DNA from: Pseudomonas mosselii | Lineage (GTDB): Bacteria; Pseudomonadota; Gammaproteobacteria; Pseudomonadales; Pseudomonadaceae | DNA: 64,000 nt | Direction: 5' to 3' | Assembly (NCBI RefSeq): GCF_005796105.1 | Contig: NZ_VAUO01000001.1 | Coordinates: 1-64,000 of the forward strand | Shown: positions 1-8,452 of the stretch, piece by piece | Numbering within the stretch: position 1 is the first letter of the stretch | How the letters are laid out: each line of letters starts with the position of its first letter | Translations under genes and position numbers: made by a program | Notes under the pieces: generated by a model | Database searches by the model: none | Told to the model about the DNA's origin: nothing | The model's input: only the letters and a program-made list of their open reading frames with translations

Positions 1-226
1 TGACGAGGCCAAACAACGGTGCCGCCGCATCCAGCATCAAGTTGTCGTAGCCGCCCCTTAACTGAAAGTCGGGATCGGCGGGGTAGTCCTTATAAACGGG
101 CTCGGGCTTTGCTGTGCTTGCCTCGGATTCCACGGCGCCAGTGGGTAAAGGCGTTCCAAGCTTCGCTTGCAACGGCTCAGCTGGAGCTGATGCGGTTCCA
201 TTGCGTGCGAGGTGGTTCTCCTGCAT
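1..226 (-). CDS. tssL: TssL (DotU-like) T6SS membrane protein, N-terminal part only
   Basis: Reading leftward from an ATG at 226 gives about 75 codons that run off the window edge. The first ~55 residues are a low-complexity, Ala/Pro-rich cytoplasmic leader. They are followed by the start of the conserved DotU domain (Asn-Leu-Met-Leu-Asp-Ala-Ala-Ala-Pro-Leu-Phe), the usual family opening. TssL is an inner-membrane component of the T6SS membrane complex with TssM and TssJ. The start codon lies 1 bp after the tssK stop, so the two are co-transcribed. Whether a C-terminal OmpA/peptidoglycan-binding domain exists cannot be seen. Confidence 0.85.
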   Translation of the reverse strand, partial: MQENHLARNGTASAPAEPLQAKLGTPLPTGAVESEASTAKPEPVYKDYPADPDFQLRGGYDNLMLDAAAPLFGLV

Positions 227-227
227 C

Positions 228-1565
228 TCACTCACTCCTGATTGCCCAGAACTGCAACTCAAGCCCAGGGAACTCCCCCGCGATATGAATCCCGAAGCCG
301 TTGGCCGTGTTCATGCAGGCCCATGCCGGGTCGCGGCGGTCCAGCTCGAAGTAGCTGAAGCCTGCATGGAACGGCAGATCGCGAGGGGCTACAGGCAGCG
401 GATGCAGCGCAATGCCGGGCAACTGCTTGTGCACCAGATCATTCAAGGTCTCCAGGGAGGTGACCTTGGCTTTCTGCAAGAACAGCCGACGCAGTGTTGG
501 CGGCGGCAGGTCAGCACGCACGGCCAGAATGAAGTCCGCGTCATCGATCAGGCGGCGGTCTTCGAGTGTCGTTGTCATCACGCCGTAATCCAGCGCCTCC
601 AGCGGCAGCGAGAGGGCCCGCGGTTGCAGGACCGTACCCAGGGCGCGGCGTAACGTGTCTTGTAGTGGCTTGAATGAGGTGCGCAAAGCCGTGTGCTGAT
701 AGGCGGGGAATTCTGGCGGCAGCCGGCTCTCGTCGGTGAAGGTCACGAACTCGCCACAGGCCTGGCTCATGTGCAAGTACAACTGCTCGGGGTGGGTTTG
801 CCCCTGCCTGGCCAAGTGCTGGAAGCACGGCCACCAGCGGTTCATGGCCTGCAGCAGGTTGAAGTCACGGATGTCGGCAATGCCGGACTGGCCCGAGGCG
901 CCTATTCGGTTAGCCAGGTTGCGTGAGCGCTCGCGCAGGGTGTTGGTGATCTCTTCGAGGTAACGCTGGAGTGCCGGCACCGCGCGTACCGAGACGCTGG
1001 TCGGGTAGAACCCTTCATCCAGTCGCAGGCTGCCATCGGGCCGGCGTTCCAGAATGCGCGCCATGGCAAGGCGGGTGTAGGCGCTGCTGTCGTCGGCCTT
1101 ACGTTTGAGCTGCAGGTTGGGCACTGCCAGATCGACCTGCGCCAAGTCACCGTCTGCGCTGTGGGTGTCCTTGATTTCCTGCGTCTGAACGTTGTAGCGG
1201 AAGTTGGCGGCATTGTCGGGCCAGCTCACCTCCCGGCCACCCTCGGTGCGTAGTGGCAGACAGAGGTAGACTTCGGCGTCTTTCGCGCCGTCGTCCTCGA
1301 TTTCCAGTGGCGGCGGCGGTGGCAGATCTGCCGGGATATCAAACACAGTGCCGTCCGGCATGATGCCGCGTGCGCGGGTGATGGCGATCTTGCCCAGGCT
1401 CAAATATTCGTCGTTCAGTTGCAGCTCGCTGAAGCCATAGAAGGCTGCGTTCAGGCTGCCAAGGCGTTGATGCAGGGCCGCTTCGGCGGCGCGGGCCGCC
1501 TGCTGGAAATGCTGCGGTTTGACGAACAGGCCTTCAGGCCACAGGACGGGGTTACGTGAACTCAT
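228..1565 (-). CDS. tssK: TssK, T6SS baseplate protein
   Basis: A 445-residue protein of normal TssK length (~445). The N-terminus carries the family signature Val-Leu-Trp-Pro-Glu-Gly-Leu-Phe-x-Lys-Pro-Gln-His-Phe-Gln-Gln. TssK trimers link the TssEFG baseplate to the TssJLM membrane complex. I chose the ATG at 1565, which gives Met-Ser-Ser-Arg, over an upstream GTG at 1571 because the signature begins a few residues after it. It lies between tssJ (53 bp upstream) and tssL (1 bp downstream) in the leftward operon. Confidence 0.95.
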   Translation of the reverse strand: MSSRNPVLWPEGLFVKPQHFQQAARAAEAALHQRLGSLNAAFYGFSELQLNDEYLSLGKIAITRARGIMPDGTVFDIPADLPPPPPLEIEDDGAKDAEVYLCLPLRTEGGREVSWPDNAANFRYNVQTQEIKDTHSADGDLAQVDLAVPNLQLKRKADDSSAYTRLAMARILERRPDGSLRLDEGFYPTSVSVRAVPALQRYLEEITNTLRERSRNLANRIGASGQSGIADIRDFNLLQAMNRWWPCFQHLARQGQTHPEQLYLHMSQACGEFVTFTDESRLPPEFPAYQHTALRTSFKPLQDTLRRALGTVLQPRALSLPLEALDYGVMTTTLEDRRLIDDADFILAVRADLPPPTLRRLFLQKAKVTSLETLNDLVHKQLPGIALHPLPVAPRDLPFHAGFSYFELDRRDPAWACMNTANGFGIHIAGEFPGLELQFWAIRSE

Positions 1566-1617
1566 GAGCACTCCATGTCAGCGTGAGTAAGCGAGAAGGG
1601 CGGGGTTGCAGGCATCA

Positions 1618-2412
1618 TCAGTCCTCCTCCTTGAGCAGGACCTGCGTGTCGTTGAGCAATACCGAGAAGATGATGTGTTGGCCGCGCGGTGGAATGCGCA
1701 GCACCTGGCTCCAGGTCGCGTTTTCCTGGTTGCGGTAGTCGGCGATCACCGCGATGAACCGGGTCTCGGCCTCGATGGCGGCAAAGGGAATGAACTTGAA
1801 CTGCCCAGGCCGTAGCAGGTAGTCGTCATCACGGATGTAGGTGCTGCGCAGCGCTTTGGCGGGGTCTTTGTCCAGCAACTCATAAACGCTGTTGCGCAGC
1901 AGCGAGTCGTCGCGCAGTTGCAGGATCTTGATGGCCATTGGGGTGGCGACCGACTCGGGGGGAGCTGTGGTTGCGCGCGGTAAGGTCAGCACCACATTCG
2001 AGTCTTCGTAGTGGCCCGGCGTGCTTTCCTCCAAGGGCGAGCGGGTTGGTTCATCGGCCTCGTTCTCTGGCAGTTCGACGGGCGAAATGGCCGGGAATTG
2101 CTCGTGAAGAAACTCGAGCAGGGTCCCGACTTTCTCGGTCAGGGCATAGGGGTCGCCCGCGCTCACGCTGACTGCGTAGGGGCTGGGTTCCAGGCTGCTT
2201 TCTTGCTCAGTCGCCGCTTGCAGGCTGTTGGGGTTGCTGTTGAGCGTGGGGCTGGCGTTGATGCTGAACGCGATTTCGGTGGGCTGAATCTTGGTTGCAC
2301 CGACGGGTATCGAGGGGTCCATCGCCACTTGGCTCATTTTGCTCATGGCGGTGCAGCCTGGGAGTCCAATCATCGTCGCCAGAAGGCCGGCCATGAGTGA
2401 ATGACGCGTCAT
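1618..2412 (-). CDS. tssJ: TssJ-like T6SS outer-membrane lipoprotein with a large insertion
   Basis: A 264-residue lipoprotein. The signal peptide has a lipobox ending at Cys20 (Leu-Pro-Gly-Cys). After residue ~45 comes the TssJ beta-strand signature (Ile-Asn-Ala-Ser-Pro-Thr-Leu-Asn). It resumes only near residue 157 with Pro-Met-Ala-Ile-Lys-Ile-Leu-Gln-Leu, followed by the usual C-terminal half, including Thr-Arg-Phe-Ile-Ala-Val-Ile-Ala-Asp-Tyr-Arg. Most TssJ proteins are ~150-190 residues. The extra ~95 residues (about 62-155), acidic and Pro/Ser-rich, are an insertion inside the domain. The start overlaps the FHA gene stop by 4 bp (ATGA), implying translational coupling. TssJ anchors TssM to the outer membrane. 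Confidence 0.85.
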   Translation of the reverse strand: MTRHSLMAGLLATMIGLPGCTAMSKMSQVAMDPSIPVGATKIQPTEIAFSINASPTLNSNPNSLQAATEQESSLEPSPYAVSVSAGDPYALTEKVGTLLEFLHEQFPAISPVELPENEADEPTRSPLEESTPGHYEDSNVVLTLPRATTAPPESVATPMAIKILQLRDDSLLRNSVYELLDKDPAKALRSTYIRDDDYLLRPGQFKFIPFAAIEAETRFIAVIADYRNQENATWSQVLRIPPRGQHIIFSVLLNDTQVLLKEED

Positions 2413-2966
2413 GAGCGTTCTCCTGCGATCAGGCGATCCAGCGGGTTCTCTTGCACAGGACGTGTCACTGCCTCCAGTGCAGCCAAGGGATCGTTGCCCA
2501 TACCTGGATCGAAGACCGAGCAGATCTCAGCGACTTCCGGGACAGCCGTGGACTTGGGCAGCCAATGCTGCGCAGGTGCATCCAGGATGAGTCGGTCGAG
2601 TACCCGCACGTCTGCGTTGAACAACTCTTCCAGCGAACGGGCATCAGCTTGTGAAAGCTGAACCAAAAGTCGATAAGCGCCAACACGTAGCAGGTCACCT
2701 TCGAGCAACCGCCTGGGCGACAGCGCCCCCAGGCTATCGAGGTTGTCGTTCAGGTAGGTACGCTCGCAGCAGTCGATCACGCAGAAGCCGCCTTCGATCC
2801 AGCGGATTTCGCAATGGATCGGCGCCACGCCCTGTTCACGATCATTGATCAGCCACGTGGCTCTCGCGCAGCCGACGGTGCCACCTGCACGATCAAATTC
2901 GTGTCGGGCGGTGACGTTGTGCTGCAACTGGTCGAGGTTGGTGATGCTCAAGATCAAAGTACTCAT
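2409..2966 (-). CDS. T6SS-associated FHA-domain protein (short TagH/Fha type)
   Basis: A 185-residue protein encoded between tssG and tssJ, with 4-bp stop/start overlaps at both ends. Residues ~1-105 form an FHA-like fold. Visible landmarks include a Gly-x-Ala-Arg near the strand 3-4 loop, Pro-Ile-His-Cys-Glu-Ile, and Asp-Leu-Leu-Arg-Val-Gly-Ala-Tyr at the domain end. FHA domains bind phosphothreonine; in T6SS loci they act in post-translational activation or assembly (TagH/Fha1). The ~80-residue tail here is much shorter than the C-terminal domain of full TagH proteins. No PpkA or PppA kinase/phosphatase gene is in the window, so its signalling partner is unknown. Confidence 0.75.
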   Translation of the reverse strand: MSTLILSITNLDQLQHNVTARHEFDRAGGTVGCARATWLINDREQGVAPIHCEIRWIEGGFCVIDCCERTYLNDNLDSLGALSPRRLLEGDLLRVGAYRLLVQLSQADARSLEELFNADVRVLDRLILDAPAQHWLPKSTAVPEVAEICSVFDPGMGNDPLAALEAVTRPVQENPLDRLIAGERS

Positions 2967-3979
2967 GAGCGCCCCCGGAACTGCACGACGGGGCTGATCT
3001 GGCCGTGGCGGTCATCGACGAAGCTGGTCCAGCCCAATTGCGCGCCACGGCTGGAATGCAGGCAGAAGGGCGACAGCGCGTGCTGCTTCAGCCGCAGCTC
3101 CAGGTCGTAGGCCAAGCCGTCACGCAACAGGAAGTCGATCAGGGCACGCAAGCGGTTGAAGTTGATACCGCTGGGCAACAGGTCACGCAGCTGTGCCTGG
3201 TCGAGCTCGCTGATTACGATGGTGAACTTGCTGCTGCGGGTCCGCGTGCGGCTGCCAACCATGAAGGAATTGCCCAGCTCACCGTTGTTGCGGCCAAGGC
3301 TTACCTGTTGCTGGATTGTCGTAGGTACCGAGCGGGTTTCGAATTCGCGAATCTGCACCTGCTTCAGGTCGAAGCAGTGCGCGATGATGCCAGCGACAGT
3401 GCCCGGTGCGCGGCTGCGACTGGCGATCACGCCGGCGAAGCTGAGCAGCCGGCTCCAGGGTAACGCCGTGTCGCCGCGCAGCTGTTTGTCATTCAAGCCG
3501 AGCAGGGCAAAGATGTACTGGGAGAACCCATCGCTGGCACCCGGCTGGAAACGAATGTAGTAGCGATACTTGCGCCAGATGCGGTGTAGCAGGCTGAGCA
3601 GGTAGTGATTGAAGAAGTCGAAGAACGCCGGGCGCACGCCGATACCCTGTGCATGCTCGTATGCCACCTGTTCCAGATAGTAGGAGGGCAATGGCGAGTC
3701 AGTGCCGTGCAGGCCCATGAACGTGGTGCATACGCGATAGCGATCTTGTGCTTCGGGCATGCGTTCGGCCTTGCAGATGTCCGAGACGGGGAAGGTCAGG
3801 CGCGGGTCGCTGCCAAGGCGCACGCGTAGGCGGGCCTCCTCGCTGGGCCAGCGGGGTTCGAGATCGTCTCCATGAAGCCCGTGAAGGCGCTCCAGCAACT
3901 GATAAAAGTTGTACCGGTGCGCGCCCGCGAGCAGCTTGTCGGCTAGATCAGCGGTTGCTTGCCGGTCTGGATGGGCCAT
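2963..3979 (-). CDS. tssG: TssG, T6SS baseplate protein
   Basis: A 338-residue protein matching TssG (VCA0111/ImpH family). It has the conserved N-terminal Tyr-Asn-Phe-Tyr-Gln-Leu-Leu-Glu-Arg-Leu and the Ser-Asp-Pro-Arg-Leu-Thr-Phe-Pro segment. TssG forms a 2:1 wedge complex with TssF around the VgrG spike hub. The frame is open further upstream, but those residues are antisense-like arginine/proline text lying inside tssF. The ATG at 3979 gives a sensible start and a 37-bp overlap with the end of tssF. It is followed by the FHA gene with a 4-bp overlap. Confidence 0.93.
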   Translation of the reverse strand: MAHPDRQATADLADKLLAGAHRYNFYQLLERLHGLHGDDLEPRWPSEEARLRVRLGSDPRLTFPVSDICKAERMPEAQDRYRVCTTFMGLHGTDSPLPSYYLEQVAYEHAQGIGVRPAFFDFFNHYLLSLLHRIWRKYRYYIRFQPGASDGFSQYIFALLGLNDKQLRGDTALPWSRLLSFAGVIASRSRAPGTVAGIIAHCFDLKQVQIREFETRSVPTTIQQQVSLGRNNGELGNSFMVGSRTRTRSSKFTIVISELDQAQLRDLLPSGINFNRLRALIDFLLRDGLAYDLELRLKQHALSPFCLHSSRGAQLGWTSFVDDRHGQISPVVQFRGRS

Positions 3980-5709
3980 GTGTAGTGCTCGTTGTTGGTG
4001 ATGTTGATCACTTCCAGTTGATGGAAGGAATTGATGCTGGCGTACAACGCGAAGAAGTGCGCCAGCACGCAGCCGAACAGGTACAGGTCGCCTTCGCAGA
4101 GGAATGCGGCCTGGTCGAGTTTGAGTTGCGTGCGCAGGCCGCGAATGGGCTGTCCTTTGATCAGCCAATCCAAAGGTGTCGTTTGGATATCCCGGATGCC
4201 GTCGAGGCGTTTGCGGGTGGTGCGTGTCTGCTGGATGTCGTGCAAGGCCGCGAAGTCATAAGCGCGGATAACTGCCTTCAATGGCTCGGCCGAGAGCAGC
4301 GACAAGTAATTGAGCGACATGTTGGAGATCAAGGCCCATTGCAACTGGCCGTCCAGCACCGGCCGATAGGGTCGGGTCGGTGCACAAATATTGGTGTAGG
4401 TGGTCAGCGGCGGGGTGACCTCAGAGAGCACATTGATGTCGTCGATGCCCAGGGCCAGGGGCAAATCGCGGTTGGTGCAAGTCAGGTCGATGGACGCTGT
4501 TTCCAGCTCACCGATATAGGTATTGGCGTCGGCCCGCACGAAGGCGATGCGATGCGTGACGCCATCACCGCTCAGTGAGTCTTCGAGGGTGTAGCGGTAG
4601 TACAGCGCCGTACGCCCTTGGACATGCTCGATCTCATGGGCGAACGACTCGAAGGGTCGGAAGGTTCGCAGGTGTTTACCGGTACTTCCATCGTTTGTCG
4701 TACGGGTGCTGATTACCCTATCGACACTGAAGATTTCGTAGGCGTGGCGCTCGGCGCCTTTGGGCTTGAGTTCGACCTGTGCGGCCTCGTTGGAGAGGTC
4801 AATGGGCTCGGCGCTGTGCTTGAACAGGTTTACCGCTGGGGCGCAGAACAGGCTGAAATCCGCTTTGCCAATGCGCAGCGAATCCGGTAGTTGACGGGTG
4901 AAGTGGAATGCCAGGTCGACCTGCTGGATCGTCTGATCAGGCCATATTTTTTCCAGGCCCGTCAGGGCAAAGAAGTGAAAGCGCTCAGGGAAAATGAAGT
5001 ATTCCTGCAAGATCCGGTAACCGTCGAAGACGTTCTGCGGATAAGGCAACAAAGCGTCGTCCGGGCTGAAACCTGGGAAGACGATGCTGCTGGCCGGCAG
5101 CCGGCGAGCCTGACCATTTATGGTCACGCTGACATGGCTAAGATAGTGAGCGATCCAGAGGTACAGCGTGCGTGCTGTTCGGGTGGTACCGCTCAGGTGA
5201 AAGTCGAGACGGGCGCATTCGAGCGTGTTCAATGGGCGCTCGACCAGGGTGTGTAGCTCAATGCGAATCACTGAGCTGTCGAGCGTTTGGGTTGAGCCCA
5301 CCGCGTCGATCTCGAACGGGTGAACGTCCACGACGGTACAGGTGCGGAACTCACAGGGAATTCCGTCGACAGGCTTGGACAGCAGGCGTGCCCCCCTTGG
5401 CACGCGTTGCGACTGGCTGAGCGCCTGTTTGCGCGGTGTGAACTGAATGATCGTGGCGCTTGGCAGTGGACGAAGGTAGTTGGGCCAAAGCAGCTGCAAC
5501 ATAGGGTGCGTCAGCTCTGGGAGGTCGTCCTCCAACTTGAGGCGCAGCTTGGCCGTCAGGAACGCGAAGGCTTCCATCAAGCGCTCCACATCGGGGTCGC
5601 TACCACCCTTGCCCAGCAGCCGGGCAAGTTGTGGATTGTCCTGGGCAAAATCGTTCCCCAGTTCATGCAGGTAGCGCAACTCTTCGCTGAATCGATCCTT
5701 GAGCGACAT
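3943..5709 (-). CDS. tssF: TssF, T6SS baseplate protein
   Basis: A 588-residue protein of normal TssF (VCA0110/ImpG) length. It opens with the family hallmark Phe-Ser-Glu-Glu-Leu-Arg-Tyr-Leu, then Glu-Arg-Leu-Met-Glu-Ala-Phe-Ala-Phe-Leu-Thr-Ala-Lys, and has the Pro-Met-Leu-Gln-Leu-Leu-Trp-Pro-Asn-Tyr-Leu-Arg-Pro motif near residues 66-80. TssF pairs with TssG in the baseplate wedge. The start lies 3 bp after the tssE stop. All features agree with a functional gene. Confidence 0.95.
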   Translation of the reverse strand: MSLKDRFSEELRYLHELGNDFAQDNPQLARLLGKGGSDPDVERLMEAFAFLTAKLRLKLEDDLPELTHPMLQLLWPNYLRPLPSATIIQFTPRKQALSQSQRVPRGARLLSKPVDGIPCEFRTCTVVDVHPFEIDAVGSTQTLDSSVIRIELHTLVERPLNTLECARLDFHLSGTTRTARTLYLWIAHYLSHVSVTINGQARRLPASSIVFPGFSPDDALLPYPQNVFDGYRILQEYFIFPERFHFFALTGLEKIWPDQTIQQVDLAFHFTRQLPDSLRIGKADFSLFCAPAVNLFKHSAEPIDLSNEAAQVELKPKGAERHAYEIFSVDRVISTRTTNDGSTGKHLRTFRPFESFAHEIEHVQGRTALYYRYTLEDSLSGDGVTHRIAFVRADANTYIGELETASIDLTCTNRDLPLALGIDDINVLSEVTPPLTTYTNICAPTRPYRPVLDGQLQWALISNMSLNYLSLLSAEPLKAVIRAYDFAALHDIQQTRTTRKRLDGIRDIQTTPLDWLIKGQPIRGLRTQLKLDQAAFLCEGDLYLFGCVLAHFFALYASINSFHQLEVINITNNEHYTWPIQTGKQPLI

Positions 5710-5712
5710 CGA

Positions 5713-6123
5713 TCACCTCACCCGGGTATGGCGGTTATGGCCGTTGACCAGCAATTCCAGTTGCAACTGCTCCGTGTGGTTATTGACCTGCACGTGGCAC
5801 TCCAGACTGAAATGCAGCTCCTGAGGGGCGTGACAGTCGGGCACGGCTTTAAGTGAACGCACCTGCACGCGAGGCTCGAAACGCTGGATGGTGCGGCGTA
5901 TGTCGGCGCTCACTTGTTTCAGCAGGTCGCCACTGCTCACGTCATGCCCGTTGAAATCGTGCAGGCCCAGCTCAGGGCTGCTCTGTGAGCAACCCTGGCG
6001 AGCGTTGAGCAGCGTTTCCAGGTGGCGCTTGATGGCGGCGAACTTGTGGGATGCGCTCTCTTGCCTGGACGGCGCCCGGATCACGGACTGATCGGCAACC
6101 AAGCGGTCGAAAAATCCGCTCAT
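5713..6123 (-). CDS. tssE: TssE, gp25-like T6SS baseplate protein
   Basis: A 136-residue gp25-like protein. The N-terminus Ser-Gly-Phe-Phe-Asp-Arg-Leu is typical. The conserved acidic/Arg block of the domain is visible as Ile-Gln-Arg-Phe-Glu-Pro-Arg-Val near residue 85 (the Tyr/Phe-Glu-Pro-Arg motif of phage gp25). TssE initiates sheath polymerisation at the baseplate. Its ATG overlaps the tssC stop (ATGA, 4 bp), which fixes the start. An upstream extension of the frame is shadow sequence inside tssC. Confidence 0.9.
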   Translation of the reverse strand: MSGFFDRLVADQSVIRAPSRQESASHKFAAIKRHLETLLNARQGCSQSSPELGLHDFNGHDVSSGDLLKQVSADIRRTIQRFEPRVQVRSLKAVPDCHAPQELHFSLECHVQVNNHTEQLQLELLVNGHNRHTRVR

Positions 6124-7610
6124 TGGGTATCGAGCCGGCCTACCAGCGAGATCTCGAAGTTCGCGCCCATGTATTTGAAGTGCGGGCGCACGGCGAGCGA
6201 AACCTGATACCAACCTGGATCGCCGGCAACGTCTGAAACCTCGATCTTCGCAGCACGTAGGGGACGGCGGCTGCGTACGTCGGCCGAGGGATTTTCCTGG
6301 TCGGCGACGTATTGCTTGATCCATTTGTTCAGCTCGGACTCAAGGTCGCGACGCTCCTTCCAACTGCCGATCTGCTCGCGTTGTAGCACCTTGATGTAAT
6401 GTGCCAGCCGGTTGACGATGAACAGGTAAGGCAACTGTGTGCCCAGCTTGTAGTTGGTTTGGGCCTGCAGGCCTTCCGGGGTCTTGGGGAAGTTCTTCGG
6501 TTTCTGCACCGAGTTGGCTGAGAAGAACGCGGCGTTGTCGCTGCCTTTGCGCATGGTCAGCGCAATGAAGCCTTCTTCGGCCAGCTCGAATTCCTTGCGG
6601 TCGGAAATCAGCACCTCGGTGGGGATCTTCGCTTGCAACTGCCCCAATGCCTCGTAGAGGTGTACCGGCAGATCTTCCACGGCGCCACCGGACTGCGGGC
6701 CGATGATGTTCGGGCACCAGCGATAGCGGGCAAAGCTGTCGTTGATGCAGCTGGCCAGCAGGAAGGCGGAATTGCCCCACAGGTAATTGTCGTGTCGTCC
6801 GTCGATACTTTCTTCGTAGTTGAAGCTTTTGATTGGCTGTTCCTGGGGGTGGTAGGCCGAGCGAAGCATGAAGCGTGGCCCCGTCAGCGCGGTGTGGCGG
6901 GCATCCTCGCTTTCGCGGAAGGCGCGCCATTTGGCATGTCGCGGTCCTGCGAAAATGTCTTTGATTTCCTTGAGGTTGGGCAGCTCTTCAAAGCTGCTCA
7001 GATTGAAGAAATCGGGGGAGGGGGCGGCCAGGAACGGCGCATGTGACATGGCGCCCACGGAGGCCATGTAGCTCAGTAACTTGATGTCTGGCGAAGAGGG
7101 GCCGAAGTTGTAATTTCCTAGCATGGCCGCCACCGGCTCACCACCGAACTGCCCATAGCCTGCGGTGTAAACGTGTTTGTACAGACCGCTGCACGTAATG
7201 TCGGCGGCATTGTCGAAATCGTCTAGCAAGTCTTCTTTGCTGACATGCAGGACTTCAAGCTTGATGTTCTCGCGGAAGTCCGTGCGGTCCACCAGAAGTT
7301 TGAGGCTACGCCATGAGGATTCGAGCGCCTGAAATTCCGATTGATGAAGAATGGCATCCATTTGCTTGCTGAGCACTCGATCCAGCTCTGCAATCATCTG
7401 GTCGACGCGGTGTTTATTGATTAGTTGATCTGGATCATCACTTTTGAGTATCTCTGCAATAAAGGCCGATACGCCTTGGCGAGCGACTTGATAGCCCTCT
7501 TGAGCAGGAACTAGTTTTGTTTCGGCCATGATCTGATCGAGCAAAGTGGCATTGCTCAATGTCTCGCCGGATAGTTCAACGGTGAGGGAAGTGCTGCTTG
7601 GCTTTGGCAT
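6120..7610 (-). CDS. tssC: TssC, large subunit of the T6SS contractile sheath
   Basis: A 496-residue TssC (VipB/ImpC family, usual ~490-500). Conserved blocks include Leu-Glu-Ser-Ser-Trp-Arg-Ser-Leu-Lys near residue 110, Gly-Gln-Phe-Gly-Gly-Glu-Pro (the usual Gly-x-Phe-Gly-Gly-x-Pro block), the Pro-Phe-Leu-Ala-Ala region, and the C-terminal Leu-Val-Gly-Arg-Leu. TssB/TssC heterodimers form the sheath whose contraction propels Hcp/VgrG. The ATG at 7610 (Met-Pro-Lys-Pro-Ser-Ser) lies 16 bp after the tssB stop. A longer frame would overlap tssB and begins with unlikely residues. Confidence 0.96.
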   Translation of the reverse strand: MPKPSSTSLTVELSGETLSNATLLDQIMAETKLVPAQEGYQVARQGVSAFIAEILKSDDPDQLINKHRVDQMIAELDRVLSKQMDAILHQSEFQALESSWRSLKLLVDRTDFRENIKLEVLHVSKEDLLDDFDNAADITCSGLYKHVYTAGYGQFGGEPVAAMLGNYNFGPSSPDIKLLSYMASVGAMSHAPFLAAPSPDFFNLSSFEELPNLKEIKDIFAGPRHAKWRAFRESEDARHTALTGPRFMLRSAYHPQEQPIKSFNYEESIDGRHDNYLWGNSAFLLASCINDSFARYRWCPNIIGPQSGGAVEDLPVHLYEALGQLQAKIPTEVLISDRKEFELAEEGFIALTMRKGSDNAAFFSANSVQKPKNFPKTPEGLQAQTNYKLGTQLPYLFIVNRLAHYIKVLQREQIGSWKERRDLESELNKWIKQYVADQENPSADVRSRRPLRAAKIEVSDVAGDPGWYQVSLAVRPHFKYMGANFEISLVGRLDTQ

Positions 7611-7626
7611 GGGACGCTCCGTTGTC

Positions 7627-8130
7627 TCAGTCTTCTTTTGGCGCCTCAAGCACCAGGTCCAATTCTTCGGCGAGTTGTTTGCGGGCCTGCTCGTTGCTCA
7701 ACAGTTGCTGCAACTGCTTGCGGAAAGCGGGCACGTTGCCCAGCGGGCCTTTTAGCGCCACCAGTGCCTCACGCAGCTCCAAAAGCTTGCTGAGCTCTGG
7801 TACTTGGCGAGCGATGCCGTCTGGCCCGAAGTCATTGATCGATCTGAACTGCAGGTTGACCGCCAGCTCCGCGTCGGCGGCCGTGCTGAGCATGGAAGGT
7901 ACCGACATGGCCAGGCTGACATCGGCGTCGTTCAACACGTTGTTGAAGGTGTGTTTATCGATGCGCATGACCGACCGGTCTTCCAGCGCACGCGTGTCAT
8001 CCAGGCCGAAGTCGCCCATTACCAACATCTTGTGCGGCAGCTCTACTTCGGCTTGTTCATCGCCAGTGGCGGGTACGTATTTGATGTTGATGCGTTCTTT
8101 GGGTGCAACCGATCCTGTGGATTTTGCCAT
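7627..8130 (-). CDS. tssB: TssB, small subunit of the T6SS contractile sheath
   Basis: A 167-residue TssB (VipA/ImpB family, usual ~165-170). It has the family-typical Arg-Ile-Asn-Ile-Lys-Tyr near residue 13, Glu-Leu-Pro-His-Lys-Met-Leu-Val-Met-Gly-Asp-Phe, Ala-Val-Asn-Leu-Gln-Phe, and the Leu-Leu-Glu-Leu-Arg-Glu-Ala-Leu helix. It is the first gene of the leftward T6SS operon, so its promoter must lie in the divergent region just to the right. Confidence 0.96.
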   Translation of the reverse strand: MAKSTGSVAPKERINIKYVPATGDEQAEVELPHKMLVMGDFGLDDTRALEDRSVMRIDKHTFNNVLNDADVSLAMSVPSMLSTAADAELAVNLQFRSINDFGPDGIARQVPELSKLLELREALVALKGPLGNVPAFRKQLQQLLSNEQARKQLAEELDLVLEAPKED

Positions 8131-8452
8131 CGCAGAATCTCTCCGTGCTCTTGAAAGTTATCCGTATTGGGGCTCTAGTTGCAATTTAGTATGTAGGAAA
8201 TTTCCTATTTACTTGTATGTGGCATAAACAGAATGCGGGGGTTAGTTGTGTGTCGCGTAAAAACATTGCGCTTGATTTTGCTATGTCGTCGAGTATGAAA
8301 GTGTAAGAAAATGTTTTTTTGTTTGTTGCTGTTCCGATGGGCTAGTCTCTTGCCCCTTGCGGGAATTCGAGTGCCTGAGAGGGCTGTTTCAGATCCGCTG
8401 CTATGAACGGGTCGATGTACTATATGTACTACATGAAAGGTATTTACTTACG
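8131..8452. promoter_or_regulatory. Divergent T6SS promoter region, AT-rich
   Basis: About 320 bp separate tssB (leftward) from the vasI-like gene (rightward). No coding sequence can be supported. The stretch is clearly more AT-rich than its surroundings and includes a T-run and short direct repeats of GTACTATATGTACTA type just before the rightward gene. A perfect 14-bp palindrome lies within it at 8194-8207. Low GC between two high-GC operons is typical of silencer-controlled (H-NS family MvaT/MvaU) T6SS promoters in Pseudomonas; that link is inference. Confidence 0.6.
8194..8207. promoter_or_regulatory. Perfect 14-bp palindrome, candidate operator
   Basis: The sequence TAGGAAATTTCCTA is exactly self-complementary. 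It lies 64-77 bp upstream of the tssB start codon, within the divergent T6SS promoter region. Its position and symmetry suit a dimeric repressor or activator site. I do not recognise the motif. Confidence 0.4.
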
